DNA of 51,471 nt from JBOHNM01 sp050730675. GTDB lineage: Bacteria; Planctomycetota; Phycisphaerae; Phycisphaerales; UBA1924. This document shows positions 42,124-51,431 of the stretch, in pieces. The notes under the pieces were generated by a model that worked only from the letters and a program-made list of their open reading frames with translations, made no database searches and was not told where the DNA came from. Both the position numbers and the translations under genes were made by a program. Where the stretch lies: the NCBI GenBank assembly GCA_050730675.1, contig JBOHNM010000008.1:1-51471 (forward strand). The letters are read 5' to 3'. Position 1 is the stretch's first letter, and the number at the start of each line of letters is the position of its first letter.

Positions 42124-43629
42124 ATGAACGACCGCAACCAGATCGAACGCTACATCCTCGCCGGTCACTCTTGCGTCCGTGTCAGCACCATGGAGGAGCT
42201 GGAGATGCTCCTGGCCGTCCGCGAGACCGCGATGAAGCTGCGCCGCCCCGTCCTGCAATGGTCCGTGGTGCATGGTGTGCATGACGGTCTGGTCGTCGGC
42301 GCATCGCCCGTTCCCAACACCGAGAACGCCGCGGCCGCCCTCTACCACTTCGCCACCGTTGAGATCCCGACCGTCTTCATCACCCTCGACTTGGCGGCAC
42401 ACCTCGACGACGACCGCACCCGCCGCGCATGGCGCAACCTCATCGAGAAGCTCCGCGAGGGCCACACTGCGCCTGGTGAAGGCAGCACGCTCATCATGAT
42501 CGACCACACCGACAAAGTCCCGTCGGTCGTCCGCTCCCACTCGATCACACACGAGCCAGCCACGCCCTCCGAGCAGCACCTCACGGATCTTGTCGGCCGC
42601 ACCCTGCGCCGCCTCCACCGCCAGAGCCCGATCCAGGTCGATATCGGGCGTAAGGCCCTCGGCGCTGTTGTCCGCTCGCTCGCGGGTCTCTCGGAGCGCC
42701 AGATCGAGCAGGTCATCATCGACACCGTCACCGAGGACCGCACGTTCAACTCCGAAGACTTCGCCGGCATCCTCGTCCGCAAGCGCCGCCTCCTCCAGGC
42801 CGACGGCGCACTGGAAGCCGTCGAAGCACCCACGAGCATGGACCAGATCGGCGGGCTGAAGAACCTCAAGCGCTGGCTCAACCAGCGCCGCAAGGCCCTC
42901 TCTGACGAAGCCATCGCCTTCGGTATCGCCCCGCCCCGCGGCGTCCTGCTCCTCGGCGTGCAGGGCGCCGGCAAGAGCCTCTGCGCCAAGGCCGTCGCTA
43001 CCGCATGGCAGCTTCCACTCTTGCGATTGGATGCCGGCTCCCTCTACGACAAGTACATCGGCGAGTCCGAACGGCGCTTGCGCCAGGCCCTCAACCAAGC
43101 CAAGCAGATGGCTCCCGTCGTCCTCTGGATCGACGAGATCGAAAAAGGCTTCGCCTCCGCCGCAAGCAACTCCACCGACGGCGGTCTGAGCAAGCGCCTC
43201 TTCGGCACACTGTTGACCTGGATGCAGGAGCGCACACGCCCCATCTTCCTCGTCGCCACCGCCAACGACATTGAGGCCCTCCCACCCGAACTGCTGCGCA
43301 AGGGACGCTTCGACGAGATCTTCTTCGTGGACCTCCCCAATCCCGAGGCGCGGCGCGAGATCTTCTCCATCCACCTCGCCAAACGCAAGCGCGACCCCAA
43401 GTCATTCGACCTCAAAGCCCTCGCCGATGCATCAAACGGCTTCAGCGGCGCCGAGATCGAGCAGGCCATCCAGAGCGCCCTGCACAACGCTTTCTCCGCC
43501 AAGGGCGAGTTGAACACCGAGCACCTGGTATCGGCACTGCACGACAGCCCGCCGCTCAGCGTCACGATGCGCGAGCGCATCGACAACCTCCGCGAGTGGT
43601 CCCGCGGCCGCTGCGTCTCTGCGGATTGA
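42124..43629 (+). CDS. Ycf46-like AAA+ ATPase
   Basis: 501 residues. The N-terminal ~240 residues are a family-specific domain (IERYILAGHSCVRVSTMEELEM; LQWSVVHGVHDGLV). The C-terminal AAA+ domain has Walker A GVQGAGKSL (about 278-286), RLDAGSLYDKYIGESERRLRQAL, Walker B VLWIDEIEKGF (about 332-342), LFGTLLTWMQERTRPIFLVATAND (sensor 1) and PPELLRKGRFDEIFFVDLP with the Arg finger. Domain plan and motifs match Ycf46, a cyanobacterial/plastid-encoded AAA+ family of poorly known function. It is the last gene of the five-Cys/zinc-ribbon operon (56-bp gap) and ends 13 bp from the convergent moxR. Confidence 0.9.
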   Translation: MNDRNQIERYILAGHSCVRVSTMEELEMLLAVRETAMKLRRPVLQWSVVHGVHDGLVVGASPVPNTENAAAALYHFATVEIPTVFITLDLAAHLDDDRTRRAWRNLIEKLREGHTAPGEGSTLIMIDHTDKVPSVVRSHSITHEPATPSEQHLTDLVGRTLRRLHRQSPIQVDIGRKALGAVVRSLAGLSERQIEQVIIDTVTEDRTFNSEDFAGILVRKRRLLQADGALEAVEAPTSMDQIGGLKNLKRWLNQRRKALSDEAIAFGIAPPRGVLLLGVQGAGKSLCAKAVATAWQLPLLRLDAGSLYDKYIGESERRLRQALNQAKQMAPVVLWIDEIEKGFASAASNSTDGGLSKRLFGTLLTWMQERTRPIFLVATANDIEALPPELLRKGRFDEIFFVDLPNPEARREIFSIHLAKRKRDPKSFDLKALADASNGFSGAEIEQAIQSALHNAFSAKGELNTEHLVSALHDSPPLSVTMRERIDNLREWSRGRCVSAD

Positions 43630-43642
43630 ACTCAGCCCCGCG

Positions 43643-44713
43643 TTACCGCCGCACAACCGCATCCATCAACTTCTTGTCGCCGGCGCTCGAGCCGTCCACT
43701 GAAATCTCATCGAGCATCGCCTCGATGATGCCGTCTGTCGTCACCTGGTCCGCCTCGGCGTTGAAGTTCGTCAGGATGCGATGCCGAAGCACGGGTTTGG
43801 CGACCTCCGCCACATGCTCGGGCAGAACGTGGGTGCTCCCCGACAGGATCGCTTTGGCCTTGGCCCCCAGCACCAGGTACTCGCTGGCCCGCGGACCCGC
43901 TCCCCACGCCACGTAGTCCTGCACCATGCGCGGGCGCTTGCCGCCACCGTCCATCGGTTCCTTCACACGCGTCGCACGCACCAACCGCAGTGCGTACTTG
44001 ATCACATGGTCGGCCACCGGCATCGCCCGCACCAGCGCCTGCACATTGGCGATGTCTTGCGCGCTGAGAACCGACGACGGCTCCTGCCGCTCGCCAGCGG
44101 TCGTCCGCTTGACGATCGCCAGCTCCTCGTCCGCCGAGGGGTACGTGATCTTGATCTCGAACATGAACCGGTCGAGCTGCGCCTCCGGCAGCGGGTACGT
44201 CCCTTCCTGCTCGATCGGGTTCTGCGTCGCCAGTACGAAGAACGGCAGCGGCAGCTGGTGCTGCATCCCGCCCACCGTCACCTGCCGCTCCTGCATCGCC
44301 TCTAGCAGCGCCGCCTGCGTCTTCGGCGGCGTGCGGTTGATCTCGTCGGCGAGGATCACGTTCGCGAAGATCGGCCCTTTGACAAACCGCAGCGTCCGCA
44401 CGCCCGTCGTCTTGTCCTCCTCGATCACCTCGGTGCCGGTGATGTCGCTGGGCATGAGGTCGGGCGTGAACTGCACGCGGCTGAACCCCAGGCTCAGCGT
44501 TCGCGCCAGCGTCGAGATCAAGAGCGTCTTGGCCAACCCCGGCACACCCACCACCAGCGCATGCCCGCGGCAAAAGATCGCCATCAGGATCTGGTCCACC
44601 ACCGCGTCCTGACCCACGATCACCTTGTGGACCTCGTTGCGCAACCGGTCGTATGCATCACGCACCTGGGCAATCGCGGCCTGCGGGTCTTCGATATCCG
44701 GGGGTGTGGTCAT
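43643..44713 (-). CDS. MoxR-family AAA+ ATPase
   Basis: 356 residues from ATG 44713 (an in-frame GTG at 44722 is the alternative; neither has a clear ribosome site). Walker A is GVPGLAKT (56-63), followed by FTPDLMPSDITGTEV, Walker B VILADEINRTPPKTQAALLEAM, ATQNPIEQEGTYPLPEAQLDRF and the C-terminal lid (RPRMVQDYVAWGAGPRASEYLVLGAKAKA). MoxR proteins are chaperone-like ATPases normally encoded with DUF58 and von Willebrand A genes. Those partners are not in this window, so this copy stands alone or is separated from them. Confidence 0.94.
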   Translation of the reverse strand: MTTPPDIEDPQAAIAQVRDAYDRLRNEVHKVIVGQDAVVDQILMAIFCRGHALVVGVPGLAKTLLISTLARTLSLGFSRVQFTPDLMPSDITGTEVIEEDKTTGVRTLRFVKGPIFANVILADEINRTPPKTQAALLEAMQERQVTVGGMQHQLPLPFFVLATQNPIEQEGTYPLPEAQLDRFMFEIKITYPSADEELAIVKRTTAGERQEPSSVLSAQDIANVQALVRAMPVADHVIKYALRLVRATRVKEPMDGGGKRPRMVQDYVAWGAGPRASEYLVLGAKAKAILSGSTHVLPEHVAEVAKPVLRHRILTNFNAEADQVTTDGIIEAMLDEISVDGSSAGDKKLMDAVVRR

Positions 44714-44778
44714 AGGTGTCACTGTATCGGCTTTCGGAGGGTTCTACGGCCGCGACCCTGAGCCGGTTGAGGATTCCG

Positions 44779-45948
44779 GTGCAAACCCCGGACAATCAAA
44801 GGAATCCCGCCTCCGGACGAGGGGGCGAAGATGCCTCGCCGCCAACGTTGCCTGCCCGCACTGTTGCGGCAACCGCCCATAGCATCGACGTGCCCTCCTC
44901 CGCGCAGCTTGGTGCTATCCCGCTCAACTCTGCCCCATCTGTCGAACAGTTCACGCACTCCGAGTCCCCAACGCAGGCTGAACTCCGGCATCCCCCGAAC
45001 CGCGCCGTCATCATCGGTGCAGGTGCGGTCGGCGCTCACCTCGCGGCCTCCTTCCGCCGCGGCGTCAAACTGCTCGTCGTGGATTCCGACGCTCGGGTCC
45101 GCAGCGCCTTCGGCGATCGCCGCGTGGAGACAGCCGAACTTGGTAGCTCGGTGTCGTCCTGCCCGTTCCGCCCCGGAGACGTCGCGATCATCGCGACGTC
45201 CGCATCACGCGCTGCCGCGGCGGGGGCGGGCGTTCCGCCGTGGGTTCCCATGATCTGCGTGGCCAACGGGATCAACGCCGGCCTCGACGCCGATCGGTCG
45301 GGTGGACTGACCTTCGGCGTCGTCGAGTTCGCCGCCTCTTCAGTCGCTCCGGGGCACGCCCTGCGGACACGCTCAGGATGGCTCACGCTTGAGCGCGGCT
45401 CCGTCACCGCCGAGTGGCTCGCCGGCGCACTCGACCCCGCGCTCCAGCCGGCCCGGGTCGTCGGTGATCTCCACGCTCATCGCCGAGCCAAGCTCATGCT
45501 GAACGCCAGCCTCGACACGGTCGCCGCTGTCATCGGCGGCACTCTGGGCGACGTCTTCCGTGGGCGAGAAAGCTTTTCCGCCTTCCGCTCGCTCCTGAGC
45601 GAGGCTCTCGCTGTCGCCCGCGCCTCGAAATGGCAATTGGCGCCCATCCAAGGCCTGACACCCGCAGGCATGCAGCGCGTCTTCGGCGCGCCGATCGTCG
45701 GCGCTTTTGCCGCTCGCGTGGCCGCCTGGCAGGCGCGATCGGTGCAGAGCACGTTGGCTCGCGAGATCGCCCGCGGCGAACTCGGCGAGGCCGATCAGCT
45801 CAGCGGCGCCATCATCCACCAGGGCATGGCCGTTCGCGTACCCACCCCGGTTCATACCCGAGCACTTGAGGTCCTCCACCGCGTGGCTCGGGGCGGCGGC
45901 GGCCGGCCCGCCCTGGTTCGAGAACTGATCCTCAATCCTGGGCGTTAG
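44779..45948 (+). CDS. Ketopantoate-reductase-like (PanE/ApbA) protein
   Basis: 389 residues if GTG 44779 is used (GAGGA at 44769-44773); GTG 44890 or 44716 are alternatives, so the start is unsure. The first ~75 residues are low-complexity and Pro/Ser-rich. The NADP-binding Rossmann motif RAVIIGAGAVGAHLAASF follows, then VDSDARVRSAFG, ICVANGINAGL (a 'K.NG'-type site without the Lys), FGVVEFAA, and a helical C-terminal domain with KLMLNASLDTVAAVIGGTLGDVF, which matches the 'K...N' signature of ketopantoate reductases. NADPH-dependent 2-keto-acid reduction is likely, the substrate is not fixed. Its end overlaps the convergent epimerase gene by 17 bp. Confidence 0.8.
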   Translation: MQTPDNQRNPASGRGGEDASPPTLPARTVAATAHSIDVPSSAQLGAIPLNSAPSVEQFTHSESPTQAELRHPPNRAVIIGAGAVGAHLAASFRRGVKLLVVDSDARVRSAFGDRRVETAELGSSVSSCPFRPGDVAIIATSASRAAAAGAGVPPWVPMICVANGINAGLDADRSGGLTFGVVEFAASSVAPGHALRTRSGWLTLERGSVTAEWLAGALDPALQPARVVGDLHAHRRAKLMLNASLDTVAAVIGGTLGDVFRGRESFSAFRSLLSEALAVARASKWQLAPIQGLTPAGMQRVFGAPIVGAFAARVAAWQARSVQSTLAREIARGELGEADQLSGAIIHQGMAVRVPTPVHTRALEVLHRVARGGGGRPALVRELILNPGR

Positions 45949-47005
45949 GAAGCGCAGACACCGGGCTCGCGCGGACCCCACTCGCACCGCGAGCAGCGCC
46001 TACCAACCTCGCCGCGCCACCCATCCGCTCGATCCAACCACGTAACTCCGCGAGTCCCTGCTCAAGGCCCACGCGCGGCACATACCCAAGCTCGTCCCTC
46101 GCTCGCGTCGTGACGAACCGGCGTGAGGTCATCGCCGACTTCACACCAAACAGCGCCAGCGGCACTGGCAACCCCAGCGCTCCCGCGACCGAATCCAACA
46201 TCCACGCCCCCGGCACAGCGAGTGCCGTGGGAACCCGCATGAAGCGTGGTTTCACACCCGCAGCCTCCACCAGCCGCGAAAGCAGCTCCTTCCACGAAAT
46301 TATGAATCCATCGGTGATCAGGTATGCTCGCCCAGGGCCCGACACCGCCGGCGTATCCAGCGCCGCAATCACCGCATCCACCAGATTGTCGATATACGTC
46401 GTCGCTTCCGTGTTCGACCCGTCGCCGCACATCGGGATCCCCATCGGCGAACGGGCCATCTTCACCATGATGGGCAGGATCGTCGTGTCGCCCGGGCCCC
46501 ACACCACCGCCGGGCGCAGACTCACGACCGACAACCCGGCCGGGTCATTGGCCGCGAGCGCTACACGCTCCGCCTCCGCCTTGGTAGCCGAGTACGGATC
46601 GATAAAGCGGGTCGGGTAGGGATGACTCTCGTCCACTCCGATCAGGTCGTGCCCGTCGAAGAGCACCGCCTGCGAGGCGATGTTCACCATCCGCCCGGCA
46701 CCGGCGGTGCGCCCCGCCGTGATCACCGCGGCCGTTCCGCCGACATGCACCGCACGAAACTTCCGCCAACTCGCCGGTCGCGGAATGCCCGCGGCATGCA
46801 CAATCGCACGACAGCCCGCGGTCGCTCGAGTGAGCGATCCGGTATCCAGCAGATCGCCGTCCACGACTTTCGCCCCCAACCTTCCAAGCTCCTGCGCCTT
46901 CGTCGGCGTGCGCGCAAGCACCACCACCGGCCGCCCCATCGCCAGCAGTCTCCGAACGACGGCCGAGCCAATGAACCCGGTGCCGCCAGTAACGAGCGTG
47001 GGCAT
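45932..47005 (-). CDS. NAD-dependent epimerase/3-beta-HSD-like SDR
   Basis: 357 residues. The extended SDR fold is clear: TLVTGGTGFIGSAVVRRLL, DGDLLDTGSL, IVHAAGIPRPASW, NIASQAVLF and the catalytic DPYSATKAEAER (Y-x3-K), then VVSLRPAVVWGPGDTTILP and TYIDNLVDAVIAAL. Family resemblance is strongest to the 3-beta-hydroxysteroid dehydrogenase/isomerase-like group, which in bacteria act on sugars, isoprenoids or hopanoids; the substrate is open. The C-terminal ~25 residues (GGAARLVGAARGASGVR) are low-complexity and overlap the neighbouring gene. Confidence 0.9.
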   Translation of the reverse strand: MPTLVTGGTGFIGSAVVRRLLAMGRPVVVLARTPTKAQELGRLGAKVVDGDLLDTGSLTRATAGCRAIVHAAGIPRPASWRKFRAVHVGGTAAVITAGRTAGAGRMVNIASQAVLFDGHDLIGVDESHPYPTRFIDPYSATKAEAERVALAANDPAGLSVVSLRPAVVWGPGDTTILPIMVKMARSPMGIPMCGDGSNTEATTYIDNLVDAVIAALDTPAVSGPGRAYLITDGFIISWKELLSRLVEAAGVKPRFMRVPTALAVPGAWMLDSVAGALGLPVPLALFGVKSAMTSRRFVTTRARDELGYVPRVGLEQGLAELRGWIERMGGAARLVGAARGASGVRASPVSALPNAQD

Positions 47006-47099
47006 GTGTCAGCGTAGGCGTATGCACGATCGCTCCAGACTGTCGCGCCCCACGACGCTCCGCCATGCCCATACACTCATAAATGTGTTGTTGTACCAA

Positions 47100-49847
47100 T
47101 CACGCCGGTTCATTCCCCTGCGCTGGGCCTGGCTTCAGCTTCGCCGCCACCTTCGCGTACCCCGCCGCTACGCCCAGCATCAGCAGCCCGAGGATGATGA
47201 AGCTGGCAATCCGCGCCAGTTGCGGCACGTGCGCCAGGTCGAAGATCACCATCTTCACCGCCGCCGCCGCCAGCAGCACCAGCCCGGCGTACCGCGCCGC
47301 CGCCAGCTTGCGCCAGAAGCCGCCGATCACCAAGCCGACCGCGTACAGCCCCCACCACACCGAAACCGACGCCGCACGCACCGTGGGATCGACAACCACG
47401 CGCTCGACGACTCGTGCAAACTCGAAGCTCGTCCCGGCCCACAGGATCGCGACGGCGGCGACCGCCATCGCGCTGGTCACCTCGCGCAGTTCCGCCAGGC
47501 GGCGTGTCACAAGCAGGCAGACCGCCAGCACCACCGCCGAGAGCAGTCCCTCGTGCAGCAGCATCGGCGCCGTCGAATGGTCCCACGCGCCGTCGCGTGC
47601 CACAAATGCCACTACCCACGCCAAGCTTGAGAACGCCAGAGCCGCCAACGTCGCAGCGGCGAGGTATAACCGCCGCTCCAGCGTCGCCAGCGCCGCGCAC
47701 GCGATCCCCACCACAATCCACGTCCACATCCACACGCTCGCCGGAGGCGAAGTGCTCAGCGGGCTCGCCGCGACCATCGCCGCCGCCGCGCACGCCGCGA
47801 AAACGCCCAGCGGTCGCAGCGCCGGTGTCATACCCAGCCGCCCGCGCACGCGCCACGCCTGCAGCGCCCAAGCCAAACCCGCGCCGAGCAGCGCCGCCAC
47901 GTGCGGTGTCAAGCGCCAGGCGCCAAGGCTTACCCACGCCTCCGCACGCTCCGCTCCACCCCCCGCCGACCACGCACCCGCCGAAACCAGCGCGATCGCC
48001 GACGCGAAGACGACCGGCCCCAACCCCACCCATCGCAGCGCCGAGCGCGGCACTGCACGATCCACGAGCGTGGCCATCGTGCCGATCAGCAACCACGCGC
48101 CGACGAGGCTCGGAATGAACACATCCCGGTGAGCAAAGGCAAGGCACATCGCTGTGATACCGACCGCCGAGCACACCATGCTCGGCCACAGCGCGCTCGC
48201 GCCGGGCCGCCGAATGGCCAGCAATCTCCCGGCCGCTAACCAAGCCAACCCGGCAATCGCCGCGTACGCCGTCCACCCCGTGAGCTGCAAGCCCGCAAAG
48301 TACATCGGCGCCGAGAACAGCCCGCTCGACCACGAATCGAACAGCACCAGCCGCCCCATGCCGATCGTCAGCAGCACCACGCCGTAGACGTCCAGCGACC
48401 TGGCATTCGTCCACCGCCCGGCGCCAATCGCCGCCAGACCCATCGCCAGCCACACCACCACCGCAGCCGCGCCCGTGGTGCTGGTCGCCAGCGCCACCAT
48501 CGCGATCAAGAGTCCCGCACACTGAACCAGCAGCCCCGCACCCAGCCGCTCTCTTGCCGTCCGCGGCACATCCGTCAGCAGGCGCAGGTGGCTTGCCATG
48601 GTCAGCCCCAGCATCGCGCACGCCACCAGCATCGCCGCTGGCGCCATCCACAGCGGCACACTCGTCGCCCGCAGCGCGAGTACCGCCAACCCCGTCGTCC
48701 ATGACGTCACGGCCAGGCTCGCCAGCACATGCGCCGATTCACCGACGGTCAGCTTCGTCGCCGGAGCATCGTCGTCGGCTCGCACGCCGCCACGTACTTG
48801 CACCACGCTGGCAAGATGGATCGCCGCCCACACCGCGCCGACATACCCAATCACAATCGCCGGATGCTCCGCCGCGTTCGCCGCAGCCCACCCGCCGCCG
48901 AAGATCACCGTCGCCCACCAGACCATCCGCCCGACCCAGCGGAACTGCCCGCGTAGCCACGCCGACATCACCAGCCCCGTACAGAGCAGCGCCAGCGAAT
49001 ACACGGGGAACACCAGCGGATTCGGATGCTCTGTCCGCATCAGGATCGGCGCCAGGTACGCGCCGACGAGCGACACCACCGCCACCACCGCCAGCCGCGA
49101 TCGCACGCTAATGGCGATCCCCAGCGCCGATGTTGCCGCCAGCAGCACAAAGGCCCACGACGGGTCGAGGATCTTCGCATACCCGTACGCCGCGTAGACC
49201 GACGCATACACGCACGCCACACCGGCACTGCTCAGCCCGGCCGACGCCAGCGCGTTGATCTTCCGCCGCGCCCACTCGCCGACGCCCATCAGCGCGAATC
49301 CAAAGAGCGCCCCCGCCGCGCACCGCGTCCACATCGGCAGCTTGCCGATCCATCCCTGATCCACCGCGTACTTCAGGAAGAACACCACCCCCGCCACCAC
49401 CGCCAGCGAGCCGGCGATCGACAACCACTTGGTCCCAAACCAGGTTTCAAGATCGCGCGGCTTCGGCGAACTCGGCGCTGCTACTGTCCGCGGCGCGGCG
49501 ATCCCACCATGCGCCGGCGCCTGTTTCGATCCCCCTGACCACCCATTCGCCACGCCAGCCAACACCGCCGCCTTCGGATTTGGCCCCTCGACGACCACCG
49601 GCGCCGGGATCCGCGGCGGCACAGTCGGCGGAGCCAACGGAGCCGCTGGGGTCGCCGCCATGACAACCGTCGCAACTGGCTGCGGCTTGGCCACGACCTG
49701 CGGCATTGTCACCGCCGGGATTTCCACCCACCGTTCCCGAGACGGAGTGGGGGCTGGTGCGGCCTCCCCCAGACGCTGCTCCAGCATCTCCAGACGCGAC
49801 TCGATCCGGCCCAACCGCTCATCGACCGACCGCTCTGGCATGCCCAT
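47100..49847 (-). CDS. Large DUF2339 multi-pass membrane protein
   Basis: 915 residues from ATG 49847 (GGAGG four bases upstream; ATG 49841 two codons later gives 10-nt spacing). A short coiled coil (RSVDERLGRIESRLEMLEQRL) and a Pro/Ala-rich cytoplasmic linker lead to the DUF2339 signature ETWFGTKWLSIAGSLAVVAG, then VFFLKYAVDQGWIGKLPMWT. More than twenty hydrophobic segments follow to the C-terminus. DUF2339 proteins have no known function; a transport or envelope role is often guessed from topology. The promoter region holds a 6-4-6 dyad across a TATAAA box (49866-49881). Confidence 0.9.
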   Translation of the reverse strand: MGMPERSVDERLGRIESRLEMLEQRLGEAAPAPTPSRERWVEIPAVTMPQVVAKPQPVATVVMAATPAAPLAPPTVPPRIPAPVVVEGPNPKAAVLAGVANGWSGGSKQAPAHGGIAAPRTVAAPSSPKPRDLETWFGTKWLSIAGSLAVVAGVVFFLKYAVDQGWIGKLPMWTRCAAGALFGFALMGVGEWARRKINALASAGLSSAGVACVYASVYAAYGYAKILDPSWAFVLLAATSALGIAISVRSRLAVVAVVSLVGAYLAPILMRTEHPNPLVFPVYSLALLCTGLVMSAWLRGQFRWVGRMVWWATVIFGGGWAAANAAEHPAIVIGYVGAVWAAIHLASVVQVRGGVRADDDAPATKLTVGESAHVLASLAVTSWTTGLAVLALRATSVPLWMAPAAMLVACAMLGLTMASHLRLLTDVPRTARERLGAGLLVQCAGLLIAMVALATSTTGAAAVVVWLAMGLAAIGAGRWTNARSLDVYGVVLLTIGMGRLVLFDSWSSGLFSAPMYFAGLQLTGWTAYAAIAGLAWLAAGRLLAIRRPGASALWPSMVCSAVGITAMCLAFAHRDVFIPSLVGAWLLIGTMATLVDRAVPRSALRWVGLGPVVFASAIALVSAGAWSAGGGAERAEAWVSLGAWRLTPHVAALLGAGLAWALQAWRVRGRLGMTPALRPLGVFAACAAAAMVAASPLSTSPPASVWMWTWIVVGIACAALATLERRLYLAAATLAALAFSSLAWVVAFVARDGAWDHSTAPMLLHEGLLSAVVLAVCLLVTRRLAELREVTSAMAVAAVAILWAGTSFEFARVVERVVVDPTVRAASVSVWWGLYAVGLVIGGFWRKLAAARYAGLVLLAAAAVKMVIFDLAHVPQLARIASFIILGLLMLGVAAGYAKVAAKLKPGPAQGNEPA

Positions 49848-49865
49848 AAGGCCTCCGTGGGTCAA

Positions 49866-49881
49866 GTTAGTTTATACTAAC
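49866..49881 (-). promoter_or_regulatory. Inverted repeat over a -10-like box, possible operator
   Basis: On the minus strand GTTAGT-ATAA-ACTAAC is a perfect 6-4-6 dyad containing TATAAA (49871-49876), 18 nt before the DUF2339 start. No good -35 is seen at 17 nt. A repressor bound here would block the promoter. Confidence 0.5.
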
Positions 49882-49940
49882 TACGTCCCGCTGGGGGTTG
49901 TGTTCGTTCCCAGTGCGTCGGGATACTGGGTGTCGCAACG

Positions 49941-49973
49941 AAAAAAAGAGCCCAGGGAGGACGGTCCCTGGGC
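49941..49973 (-). terminator. Rho-independent terminator of the PDZ gene
   Basis: A 9-bp stem (49950-49958 with 49965-49973) followed on the minus strand by CTCTTTTTTT. It lies about 145 bp past the PDZ-protein stop; the bases between (49974-50117) show no gene. Confidence 0.85.
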
Positions 49974-50117
49974 CCATGACGGTTGACCGGTTGCAGGTCG
50001 GCCAACCTCGGGGTTGCGAGTTGTGCGTGATGGCCTTGGGAGGAATGTCGCCGACGTTTCATCCCCTGCGGTGCTGTTACACGCCGCGGATGGAACCGGG
50101 TGTCTTCCTCAGGTCCG

Positions 50118-51431
50118 TCACGGTCGGGCCTTCTCCTGGCGCTTGTTCATCTCGTCGAGTTTCTTCTCGAGCCGTTCCAAAGCCTCTTCGAGCCGGCGCA
50201 TGCGCTCCTCGTCGTTAGCCTGCGGCGTCGGCACCATCCAGATCGGGTTCTTGGGCGCGGTCCTCGCCAGTTCCTTCATCTCATCGGCGTTGGCCTTGGC
50301 CTTGGCCGCCTCTTCAAGCTTCATGGTGTACTGATCGCGCCAGACCTTGTTCTTCTGGACGAAGTCTCTGTTCGCCATCTCGATTTCTTTGCGGGCTTTC
50401 TCCAGCCCCTGCTCCATCTGCAACTCGCCGTCGCGCCCCAATGGGTTCATCGTGATGCCCGGGCTAATCATGATCTTCTTGTTGCCGGCGTCGGCCAAGC
50501 CGCGGCGCACATCGGGAATCATGTTGGTGCGGCACGCTTGGAGCTTCTTGGCGTCGAAGGCCTCGGTTGTCACCGTCACCTCACGCTCGGCGCCCTTGTG
50601 GATAACCCGCAGCGTCACCTTCGCGCCCGGGTCAAGCAAACGGATCGCCTCACGCACGGCGTTGGGGTCCGCCGGACGCTTGCCCGCGATCTCCACAATC
50701 AGGTCGTATGGCTTGAGCCCGGCGCTGTCCGCCGCCAGCCCCTCCGAAACACCGGAGATCATCGTCACCTCGTCGGCCTTGATCCCCAGGTGGCCCGAGA
50801 GGATCTCATCCCCCGGCGCCAGCGTAATGCCGATCATGCTCTTGGGCGGAACCGCCTCGACCACCACATCATCGGGGCCGGGCGTGGCGCTGCCGAACGG
50901 TGAACCGGCCATGCCGCCGCGGCCGGTGATCGCCAGCGGCGCACGCCCCGCGGGAACTGCGCGCGTGAACAAGCCAGACTGGTTGCCGTCCGGTTGAACC
51001 ACCGTGAATTCCGCGAGGTCCTCGTCGTTGTCGCCCTTGACGATGATGCGATCGTTCTTCGTCAGCACGCGCTTCATCGGCACGGCCTGACCGTTCTGCG
51101 TCGCCGACTCAACCTTGCCGTCGCGCAGTACCACGCGCACTTCCCGGTCGCCGTTCTTCACCACGTACACGGCGTTGTCAGAGGCCCGGCCTTCCGGCTC
51201 CGCGGCGAAGAACTCCGCAATCACGGGCTCGCTCCCCATGCCCCCGGTCAGCGGCACCACGCGCGTGTTGAACGTCCCCATCGGGGCGACGCGCCCATTC
51301 AGGTGCGTCAGCGGCGAGTTCCGCCGGAAGACCTTTGTCTCCCCGCCCTCGCTGTCGGGCGGGCACGCCATCGTGTTCCCAGCGGCTGCCACAAGAACCA
51401 GCCCCATCATCGAGATCAGCTTCGCGTTCAT
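50118..51431 (-). CDS. Exported PDZ-domain protein with C-terminal coiled coil
   Basis: 437 residues from ATG 51431 (GAGGA seven bases upstream on the minus strand). The signal peptide ends near NTMAC. A beta-rich N-terminal half with no known motif (VYVVKNGDREVRVVLRDGKVE) is followed by a PDZ domain (about 205-300): MIGITLAPG, SGVSEGLAADSAGLKPYDLIVEIAGKRP, AIRLLDPGAKVTLRVI. After that come a Met-rich helix and an acidic/basic coiled coil (EERMRRLEEALERLEKKLDEM). There is no protease domain, so it is not an HtrA/DegP; it may be a periplasmic scaffold or a substrate-presenting partner. Confidence 0.87.
   Translation of the reverse strand: MNAKLISMMGLVLVAAAGNTMACPPDSEGGETKVFRRNSPLTHLNGRVAPMGTFNTRVVPLTGGMGSEPVIAEFFAAEPEGRASDNAVYVVKNGDREVRVVLRDGKVESATQNGQAVPMKRVLTKNDRIIVKGDNDEDLAEFTVVQPDGNQSGLFTRAVPAGRAPLAITGRGGMAGSPFGSATPGPDDVVVEAVPPKSMIGITLAPGDEILSGHLGIKADEVTMISGVSEGLAADSAGLKPYDLIVEIAGKRPADPNAVREAIRLLDPGAKVTLRVIHKGAEREVTVTTEAFDAKKLQACRTNMIPDVRRGLADAGNKKIMISPGITMNPLGRDGELQMEQGLEKARKEIEMANRDFVQKNKVWRDQYTMKLEEAAKAKANADEMKELARTAPKNPIWMVPTPQANDEERMRRLEEALERLEKKLDEMNKRQEKARP

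Noticed and set aside
43643..44713. MoxR read as part of the Ycf46 operon or as a defence ATPase
   Set aside because: It is convergent to the Ycf46 gene with a separate promoter, and no DUF58, vWA or nuclease partner is adjacent.
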